Origin: Hungatella sp. UBA3048
Lineage (GTDB): Bacteria; Bacillota; Clostridia; Lachnospirales; Lachnospiraceae
DNA length: 64,000 bases
Direction: 5' to 3'
Assembly: GCA_002367105.1 (NCBI GenBank)
Contig: DFCS01000047.1
Coordinates: 6,749-70,748 of the forward strand
This document shows, piece by piece, positions 57,764 through 64,000 of the stretch. A program made the translations under genes and the position numbers. The notes under the pieces were generated by a model. It had not been told where the DNA came from. It did not search any database and saw only the letters and a program-made list of their open reading frames with translations. Each line of letters opens with the position of its first letter. Positions within the stretch are counted from its first letter, which is position 1.

Positions 57764-60118
57764 ATGGAAAACCTGATAATGACAGACCGTATCAGCATCC
57801 TGAAGAATAAGATGCTGTCAGAGCCTAGATATGCATCGATTGAGCAGGCGAAGATCATCACGGATACTTACAAGGTAAATGAAGAAAAACCGAGAATCAT
57901 CCAGCGGGCATTGTCTTTAAAGGCTGCATTAAAGCAGATGGAAATCCACGCTGAACCAGAAGAACTGATTGTGGGCAACCGGACAGCCGGAGTACGGTAT
58001 GGAGTTGTCTTTCCGGAAAGTGGAAGCACCTGGGTGGACCGGGAGTTTGAGACACTGCCGACCAGGCCTCAGGACAGATTTGAAGTCAGGCAGGAGGACA
58101 TTACATATTTCCGAGAGGTAATCCGGCCCTACTGGAAGGGAAAGTCCTTAGAAGATGTGCTGCGGGAACGTTATGGAAAAGAAATTGATCATATTGCAAA
58201 GGTGGTTAAAATCAATCAAAAAGACCATGCCCAGGGTCATATATGCCCAAACTGTAAAGAATGGCTTCATAAAGGCCCGGCAGGAATTAAACAGGAAGCG
58301 GATGACCGTTTAAGGATCGCAGGAGGGCAGCAGAGAGAATTTTTTGAAAGCGTGTCGATTGTGATGAGCGGAACCATTTATTTCATGCAGCGTTATCAAA
58401 AGCTTTTGCTGGACATGGCACAAGGAGAAGCGGATGAAGACAGGCGCTGCAGCATGGAAGAAGTGGCCCGCATCTGCAAAAAGCTGTCCGAACAGCCGCC
58501 GGAAACGTTCCATGAGGCGGTTCAGTCTTTATGGTTCCTTTTTGTGATCCTTCATATGGAATCCAATGCCTCTTCCTTTTCGCCGGGAAGGTTGGATGAA
58601 TTCCTCTGGGAATATTTTGACCGGGACAGAATGGAAGGGCATCTTAATGAACAGGGGGCATTGGAGATCATTGAGTGCCTGTGGCTGAAATTTAATGAGA
58701 TCGTATATATGCGTAATGCTAACAGCGCCAAGTTTTTCGCAGGCTTTCCCATCGGATTTAACATTGCCATAGGCGGGCAGGACGCAGAGGGAAATGATTT
58801 CGTCAATGATCTCTCGTTTCTTCTGCTAAAGGCCCAGGAACACTTAGGGCTTCCCCAGCCGAATCTTTCCGTAAGGCTCCATGAACATACGGGGGATGCT
58901 CTTTTAAAACAGGCGGTCAAGGTGGTTTCGATGGGAAGCGGCATGCCTCAGTTTTTCAATGATAAGGCGGTGATTCCGTCCATGGAAGAACTGGGGGTGG
59001 CCTCAAAGGATGCCAGGGACTATGCCATTGTAGGCTGTGTGGAGCTTACCACCCAGGGAAACAATCTGGGTTGGAGCGATGCCGCAATGTTTAACTTAAA
59101 CAAGGCTCTGGAACTGGCCTTGACAGGAGGAAAATGTCTTCTGACCGGGGAACAGCTGGCTCCCAACTATGGGGACTTAACCACCTACGGAACCTTTGAA
59201 GAACTGGAAACCGTATTTCAGAGATACTTAGATGAATACATGGATTTAATGGTAAAGGCCTGCGAAGAGGTGGAAAAGGCCCATATAGACTTGCTGCCTT
59301 CCCCATTTCTGTCCTCCGTCATTGATGAATGCATGAAAAAGGGAATGGATGTAACTGCAGGAGGAGCACGTTACAATTTTTCCGGAATCCAGATGATTCA
59401 GGTAGCCAATTTAGCAGACAGTCTGGCTGCTATAAAGCTTCTTGTATTTGATAAACATAAAGTAAAGGCCGGAGAACTGCTGAAAGCACTTAGAAATGAT
59501 TTTGAAGGAAAAGAAGTTCTGCGCACCATGCTTTTAAACAAAGTGCCCAAATATGGCAATGATGTGGACTGGGTGGACCAGCTGGGGGCCAAGTGGGCGG
59601 AATATTTCAAAAAGCGCCTGTCCCGATATACCAATTACAGAGGCGGAAAATACCATACCGGCATGTATACGGTTTCAGCTCATGTTCCCATGGGAGAGAA
59701 TGTAGGGGCTTCGCCGGATGGAAGAAATGCGAGACAGCCCCTGGCTGATGGCGGAATGTCCCCTGTATATGGAAGGGATACTACGGGACCCACGGCAGTA
59801 TTGAAGTCCGTATCAAAACTGGATAAAAACCTGACCACAAATGGAGGGCTTCTTAACATGAAGTTTTTGCCGGAATTTTTCCGGACAGAGCAGGGAATCA
59901 ATAAATTTGCCTTGCTTTTACGGGCCTTTGTGGATCTGGAGATTCCTCATATCCAATTTAATGTGGTCCGTAAGGAAGATTTGATTGCGGCAAAGAAAAA
60001 TCCTGAACAGTATCAAAGCCTTACCATCCGGGTAGCCGGGTATACCGCTTATTTTACGGAGCTTGCCGATGAACTTCAGAATGAAATCATCGCCAGGACC
60101 AGCTATGCAGATATCTGA
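57764..60118 (+). CDS. Glycyl radical enzyme (YbiW/PflD-like)
   Basis: 784 residues. Active-site C425 in VGCVELTT with the following Glu (GCVE), and the radical Gly759 in RVAGYTAYF, 25 residues from the C-terminus. LNRFLD-type N-terminal beginnings are absent, and the protein starts with MTDRISILKNKMLSEPRYASIEQAKIITDTYK, as in YbiW and glycerol-dehydratase-type members. The neighbours (activase and fructose-6-phosphate-aldolase-like gene) are the same trio as E. coli ybiW-ybiY-fsaA. From memory, YbiW has been reported as an anhydroglucitol-6-phosphate ring-opening lyase giving 1-deoxyfructose-6-phosphate; that substrate is proposed here, not proven. Oxygen-sensitive, so this is an anaerobe. 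Confidence 0.9.
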   Translation: MENLIMTDRISILKNKMLSEPRYASIEQAKIITDTYKVNEEKPRIIQRALSLKAALKQMEIHAEPEELIVGNRTAGVRYGVVFPESGSTWVDREFETLPTRPQDRFEVRQEDITYFREVIRPYWKGKSLEDVLRERYGKEIDHIAKVVKINQKDHAQGHICPNCKEWLHKGPAGIKQEADDRLRIAGGQQREFFESVSIVMSGTIYFMQRYQKLLLDMAQGEADEDRRCSMEEVARICKKLSEQPPETFHEAVQSLWFLFVILHMESNASSFSPGRLDEFLWEYFDRDRMEGHLNEQGALEIIECLWLKFNEIVYMRNANSAKFFAGFPIGFNIAIGGQDAEGNDFVNDLSFLLLKAQEHLGLPQPNLSVRLHEHTGDALLKQAVKVVSMGSGMPQFFNDKAVIPSMEELGVASKDARDYAIVGCVELTTQGNNLGWSDAAMFNLNKALELALTGGKCLLTGEQLAPNYGDLTTYGTFEELETVFQRYLDEYMDLMVKACEEVEKAHIDLLPSPFLSSVIDECMKKGMDVTAGGARYNFSGIQMIQVANLADSLAAIKLLVFDKHKVKAGELLKALRNDFEGKEVLRTMLLNKVPKYGNDVDWVDQLGAKWAEYFKKRLSRYTNYRGGKYHTGMYTVSAHVPMGENVGASPDGRNARQPLADGGMSPVYGRDTTGPTAVLKSVSKLDKNLTTNGGLLNMKFLPEFFRTEQGINKFALLLRAFVDLEIPHIQFNVVRKEDLIAAKKNPEQYQSLTIRVAGYTAYFTELADELQNEIIARTSYADI

Positions 60119-60150
60119 TGGGAAACATAAAAAGTATGGAGGGAATCAAT

Positions 60151-61077
60151 ATGGAGGAGAGGACAGTAAAAGGAACTGTCTTTGATATCCGCCGTTTTTC
60201 CACCCATGACGGTGGGGGAATCCGGACAACTGTATTTTTAAAGGGCTGTCCCCTATCCTGCGTATGGTGTCATAATCCGGAAGGGATCAGCCGGTCGGTA
60301 AGGCCATTGTACTTCCCAAACAAATGTATTGGATGCCAGATCTGTTGCTGTCTTTCTGAAAACGGCGGCGTTTTAAGGACTGAAAAGGGAATCGGGCTTG
60401 ATATTACAAAAACGGAGGACTGGGACCGGATCATAGAGGAATGCCCTTCCGGAGCAATCGTATGGGACAGTGCCAGGATGACAGTGGAAGAAGTTGTGGA
60501 AGAGGTACTTAAGGATGCCCCTTTTTATAAATACGACGGCGGTGTTACTCTTTCCGGGGGAGAACCGCTGCTCCAGCCGGAGTTTGTCCTCTCCTTTTTA
60601 AAAGAGTTGAAGAAAAGGAACATCCATACGGCGATTGAGACGGCTCTTCATGTGCCAACAGAAACACTGGAGGCCGTACTCCCATGGCTGGATTTAATTT
60701 ATGCGGATTTTAAGATTTTTGACCCGAAAGCCCATAAAAAATATATCGGTGTGACTAATGAGCGGATTAAAAAGCATATACGTCTTTTGCTGGAATCTGA
60801 GAAAAGAGGTCATGTTATTATCCGTACCCCAATGATTCCGGGTCTTACAACTGAGGAAGGTAACATCGCGGGAATCAGCCGGTTTATATCAGAGGTTTAT
60901 AGTGAAGTATCTTATGAAATACTGAATTACAACCCCCTGGGGGAAGCTAAGTACCATTTGATAGATAAAGCCTATTGCTTTAAAGATAACCCGAAACCCT
61001 ACTCCCGTCAGGACATGGAGCGGTTTGCAGAAATCGCCAGATCTAACGGGGTAAACCATATCATTTTAGAATCATGA
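60151..61077 (+). CDS. Glycyl-radical-enzyme activase (radical SAM)
   Basis: 308 residues from the ATG at 60151 (GGAGGG upstream); an ATG at 60118 overlaps the enzyme stop but has no site. CxxxCxxC is in GCPLSCVWCHNPEG, with DGGGIRTTVFLKG before it and TLSGGEPLLQPEF later. A ferredoxin-type insert holds CIGCQICC and a second partial set ending in ECPSGAI, so auxiliary clusters are likely. It abstracts H from Gly759 of the partner enzyme. Confidence 0.93.
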   Translation: MEERTVKGTVFDIRRFSTHDGGGIRTTVFLKGCPLSCVWCHNPEGISRSVRPLYFPNKCIGCQICCCLSENGGVLRTEKGIGLDITKTEDWDRIIEECPSGAIVWDSARMTVEEVVEEVLKDAPFYKYDGGVTLSGGEPLLQPEFVLSFLKELKKRNIHTAIETALHVPTETLEAVLPWLDLIYADFKIFDPKAHKKYIGVTNERIKKHIRLLLESEKRGHVIIRTPMIPGLTTEEGNIAGISRFISEVYSEVSYEILNYNPLGEAKYHLIDKAYCFKDNPKPYSRQDMERFAEIARSNGVNHIILES

Positions 61078-61096
61078 AAAGGAAAGGAGAAGCGGT

Positions 61097-61777
61097 ATGA
61101 AATTTATTATTGATGATGCAAACATTGAGAAGATTAAGGAGGTATACGACACATTTGCAGTAGATGGTGTTACGACCAATCCCACTATTCTGGCGAAAAA
61201 CGGAAAGCAGCCCTTTGAGACCCTGAAGGAAATCCGTGAATTTATTGGGCCGGAAGCGGAGCTTCATGTGCAGGTAGTTACAGCAGATGCGGGGGGAATG
61301 GTCGAGGAGGCCCACAGGATCCAAAAGGAACTTGGAATGAATACTTATGTAAAGATCCCTACCACAAAAGAGGGATTGAAAGCAATGAAAACCCTGAAAA
61401 AAGAAGGGGCCAATGTGACAGCCACGGCCATCTACACCCAGATGCAGGCATTTTTAGCAGGAAAAGCCGGGGCAGACTATGCGGCACCATATGTGAACCG
61501 GATCGATAACCTTGGAGCAAATGGTGTAAGGACGGCCAAGGACATCCACGACATTTTCAAGAAAAATGGGTTAAAGACAGAAGTACTGGCAGCCAGCTTC
61601 AAAAATTCCCAGCAAGTCCTGGAACTTTGCCAGTACGGGGTCGGCGCGTCTACGATTTCCCCGGATGTCATAGAGGGGCTGATTAAAAATGATTCTGTAA
61701 CGATGGCGGTAAGCGCTTTTACCAAGGATTTCGAAGCATTGTGCGGTGCAGGCAGGTCCATGAAGGACTGCATGTAG
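61097..61777 (+). CDS. fsa: Fructose-6-phosphate aldolase-like transaldolase
   Basis: 226 residues, the short class-I transaldolase/FSA type. FIIDDANIEKIKEV (first strand), GVTTNPTILAK, Schiff-base K86 in YVKIPTT, and ATAIYTQMQAFLAGKAGADYAAPYVNRID. It presumably cleaves the keto-sugar phosphate made by the glycyl radical enzyme to glyceraldehyde-3-phosphate and a C3 fragment (hydroxyacetone in the YbiW proposal). Ribosome site AAGGAGAAG. Confidence 0.9.
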   Translation: MKFIIDDANIEKIKEVYDTFAVDGVTTNPTILAKNGKQPFETLKEIREFIGPEAELHVQVVTADAGGMVEEAHRIQKELGMNTYVKIPTTKEGLKAMKTLKKEGANVTATAIYTQMQAFLAGKAGADYAAPYVNRIDNLGANGVRTAKDIHDIFKKNGLKTEVLAASFKNSQQVLELCQYGVGASTISPDVIEGLIKNDSVTMAVSAFTKDFEALCGAGRSMKDCM

Positions 61778-61849
61778 TCATTTGCATGACCATAAGCCAG
61801 CCGAATACACGCTACGTGCTTTTCTTAGTAGAAAGGAGAAGGGATTCTC

Positions 61850-63799
61850 ATGCTGTCCGATAAAGCATTACGGATTATGAAGGTTCTTGTAATGAATAGA
61901 AACACTCCTATAACTGTAAAAATGCTGTCCGTGATGTTAGACATGTCGGAGCGTACGGCAAACACCTATTTGAAAGAGGTTGGAAGCTTTTGTGATAAAC
62001 AGGAAATCAACTATGTCGGCAGGCGGGGAGTAGGTGTTTACCTGGAGCTGGAGCCTGAAGATATGAATGGGCTGCCTGAGCTTTTCGTACAGCAAACCCC
62101 TTATTATGATGAACAGGACAGGCAGTTTTATATCCGCCAGATTTTGCTTCAGGGCTGGGGGAATTATACCATCTCCCTTTTTGCAGAAGAACTTTACGTG
62201 TCCAGACAGGTCATCGGGGCAGATTTAGACGAAGCGGAGCATTGGTTTCAGAATTATGAAATCACGATCTTAAGAAAGTCCCGTACAGGAGTCACTGCTA
62301 ATGGTACGGAGGTGGGGTTCCGTTCTGCATTGGCTGCACTTTTCAGAGAACAGAAGGTTGAACTTCAGGAGGAGGGGCTGTCCTGTGATTACAGGATTGG
62401 CATCGATAAAACACAGCATTTATACCAGGTTTATGAAAGAGACCTGGTAAAGGGCGTTTGCCGGGCACTTCAGCTGTTTGAGGCAAAATCATATCTGGTT
62501 TTTGTGGATTACAGCATCATTATGATGGTGGAATACCTTTGTGTACAGATAAAGCGTATGGAACGGGGGTATATGGTCAAGGAGGAAGAACTGGTCTTTC
62601 TTTCTCCTGGGAGAGCGGGCAGTGTTCTGTCTGAAAGCCTGGCGGACACCCTGGAATATGTCTGTGGAGTACGCTATCCGGCAAAGGAGCGCAGTTATAT
62701 TTACCTGCTGCTTTCCGGAGCGGAATTTCAGCAGGAAGAGCATGTCCGGCAGGAGGACCAAAGTGCCAGACAGCAGGTAGAAGAGATCTGCAGTCATATT
62801 GTTTCTTATTTGTCAGCGGCAACAGGGTTGGATTTTTACAAGGAGAAAAGATTGTTTTCCGGATTGGAGAGCTTTCTTTATAAATGTATTGTAAGGACAC
62901 GCTGCGGATTTGAAATCAGAAATCCTTTTCTTGAAGATGTAAAAACCAATTACGGAATTATCTTTAACACATGCTTTGGCATGGGGGCTTATATCCGGGA
63001 GGTCATTGGCAGAATTCCATCTGAGCATGAAATAGCCTTTTTAACTCTTTTGATCGGCGGTGCCCTGATCCGGATTGAAAAAAGAGTAAATGCAGTACTG
63101 GTAGGAGCCGGAAGCCTGTTTCTGGCAGAAATGACTACAAAAAAGATTGAGAAAAGGTTGGATGGTCTTCGGATCATTGCGGTTCTTTCCAAGGATGAGC
63201 TGGATAAGGCGCAGGCATTGTCCTGTGATATGGTGATTACCACGATCCAGGGACTAAAGTGTGATCTGCCGGCCGTCTATGTGACACCGGTCGTGGATGA
63301 CCGGGATGCCCTCCGGCTTCAGAAAGCCTGCAGCGAAGTATTTACCTTAAGACTTGGCAGACCAGAGCAGGTCACCCTTAGTTCGTACATCCACCCGGAG
63401 TTTATCTTACTGGATGTGGAGACAGTATCAAAAAATAAATTGATTGAAATGGGTTTCCAGGTGTTAAGGGATTATGGCTGTGTCACCGATCGGTATTATA
63501 AGGAGGTCCTTTACCGGGAAACCATCAGTTCTACGGAGATCGGAAATGGTGTTGCAATTCCCCATGGAATTGAAAACAGTGTTCTGATACCGGCAGTTTG
63601 CATGATTCGCCTTAAACAAAAGATAGACTGGGGAAGTGCACCGGTAGATATTATATTCATGCTGGCACTGAATTTTAACGATGGGGAAACAACACGGCGT
63701 TTTTTTAAGCTGTTTTACGAAAAGGCAGGAAATGAGAATATCATAAAGCTATTGAGGACGGCGCGGACGGAAGAAGATATCATGGAGATTTTACAATAA
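61850..63799 (+). CDS. PRD/EIIA-domain transcriptional regulator (MtlR/BglG type)
   Basis: 649 residues. HTH at about 20-65 (MLSVMLDMSERTANTYLKEVG), a second HTH near 115-140 (LFAEELYVSRQVIGADLDEAE), PRD-like region with VDYSIIMMVEYL and EIAFLTLLIGGALI, an EIIB-like stretch (MVITTIQGLKCDLP) without a clear Cys at the usual site, and a C-terminal EIIA (fructose/mannitol class) with the His in GVAIPHGIENS. It is likely activated or inhibited by PTS phosphorylation. No PTS genes are in the window after it, so the transporter it serves may lie to the right. Confidence 0.88.
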   Translation: MLSDKALRIMKVLVMNRNTPITVKMLSVMLDMSERTANTYLKEVGSFCDKQEINYVGRRGVGVYLELEPEDMNGLPELFVQQTPYYDEQDRQFYIRQILLQGWGNYTISLFAEELYVSRQVIGADLDEAEHWFQNYEITILRKSRTGVTANGTEVGFRSALAALFREQKVELQEEGLSCDYRIGIDKTQHLYQVYERDLVKGVCRALQLFEAKSYLVFVDYSIIMMVEYLCVQIKRMERGYMVKEEELVFLSPGRAGSVLSESLADTLEYVCGVRYPAKERSYIYLLLSGAEFQQEEHVRQEDQSARQQVEEICSHIVSYLSAATGLDFYKEKRLFSGLESFLYKCIVRTRCGFEIRNPFLEDVKTNYGIIFNTCFGMGAYIREVIGRIPSEHEIAFLTLLIGGALIRIEKRVNAVLVGAGSLFLAEMTTKKIEKRLDGLRIIAVLSKDELDKAQALSCDMVITTIQGLKCDLPAVYVTPVVDDRDALRLQKACSEVFTLRLGRPEQVTLSSYIHPEFILLDVETVSKNKLIEMGFQVLRDYGCVTDRYYKEVLYRETISSTEIGNGVAIPHGIENSVLIPAVCMIRLKQKIDWGSAPVDIIFMLALNFNDGETTRRFFKLFYEKAGNENIIKLLRTARTEEDIMEILQ

Positions 63800-63808
63800 G
63801 AAGGAATA

Positions 63809-63845
63809 AGAAGAGAAAAGGTGGCAATGCTATTTTTTCTCTTCT
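63809..63845 (+). terminator. Terminator after the PRD regulator
   Basis: AGAAGAGAAAA (63809-63819) pairs with TTTTCTCTTCT (63835-63845), on the edge of a T-rich run. Confidence 0.75.
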
Positions 63846-63936
63846 ATTCGTGGTATAATTTGGTGGATCAAAATAGTAGTTGTAACTGTAGACTATTTAT
63901 ATTATTTTCACATAATTCTTTTAAAATGGAGAGTTT

Positions 63937-64000
63937 ATGAAAAAGACTATTGTTTTTGTATTAACCATACTTATATTAATCTCAGGATTCGCAACACAAA
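63937..64000 (+). CDS. Start of a secreted or membrane protein, cut by the window edge
   Basis: ATG at 63937 after TGGAGAG; MKKTIVFVLTILILISGFATQ is a signal peptide or first TM helix. Only 21 residues are in the window, so no family can be named. A TATAAT-like box near 63852 could be its promoter. Confidence 0.6.
   Translation, partial: MKKTIVFVLTILILISGFATQ

Overview
The window reads as a chromosomal segment of a low-GC, fermentative Clostridia member, most likely Lachnospiraceae (a Lacrimispora/Hungatella-type organism). The basis is AGGAGG-type ribosome sites, tightly packed operons, many sugar ABC and PTS systems, glycyl-radical chemistry, VanRS/LicT/WYL regulators and lipoprotein-type binding proteins. 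There is no rRNA, tRNA, CRISPR array, IS element or phage module, and no species marker that I can read.

Layout. (1) 1-9.84 kb: one co-directional cluster with a Cys-rich CCG protein, a TVP38/TMEM64 membrane protein, a C_GCAxxG_C_C protein, a fused TIGR04282-TIGR04283-type glycosyltransferase, a degenerate phosphotransferase, a double-rhodanese lipoprotein, a YnjBCD-like ABC transporter with the permease split in two, and a nucleoside hydrolase. It resembles the E. coli ydjXYZ-ynjABCDE neighbourhood, whose function is unsettled. (2) 10-19 kb: a LacI-controlled sugar ABC operon with an enolase-superfamily dehydratase, a relic of a mannonate-dehydratase-like gene, a VOC protein, a GH1 beta-glucosidase and a Gfo/Idh/MocA oxidoreductase. 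(3) 19.2-26.9 kb: a GntR/FCD regulator divergent from a Dpp/Opp-type ABC operon ending in a DapA/NanA-type aldolase. The binding protein here has its two halves in swapped order, that is, it is circularly permuted. (4) 27-35.4 kb: vanR-vanS-vanY without the ligase genes, then a convergent MacB/FtsX-type ABC exporter with its own two-component system. (5) 36-38.3 kb: a TetR/zinc-ribbon/CMD operon and a DUF3298-type protein. (6) 38.5-43 kb: a LicT-controlled beta-glucoside PTS with a phospho-beta-glucosidase. (7) 43-44.7 kb: a pyridoxamine-oxidase-fold protein and a WYL regulator. (8) 44.7-50.3 kb: a mannose-class PTS with RpiR, MurQ and a serine hydrolase, apparently for N-acetylmuramic acid. 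(9) 50.3-55.7 kb: an MFS pump behind a leader-peptide attenuator, an HD protein, a broken oxidoreductase, and an ECF-like sigma/anti-sigma locus with a lipoprotein sharing the anti-sigma sensor domain. (10) 55.9-63.8 kb: a histidine phosphatase, then DeoR, a glycyl radical enzyme, its activase, a fructose-6-phosphate-aldolase-like protein and a PRD/EIIA regulator, which fits anhydrohexitol-6-phosphate (YbiW-type) catabolism. The window ends inside a new secreted-protein gene.

The theme is scavenging of plant and peptidoglycan sugars under several independent regulators. The points most worth pursuing are the permuted binding protein at 20.2-21.9 kb, the leader-peptide attenuator at 50.4 kb, the extended Ydj/Ynj-like cluster at the left end, and four gene relics (15.9, 26.9, 35.5 and 52.9 kb) that mark recent gene loss.
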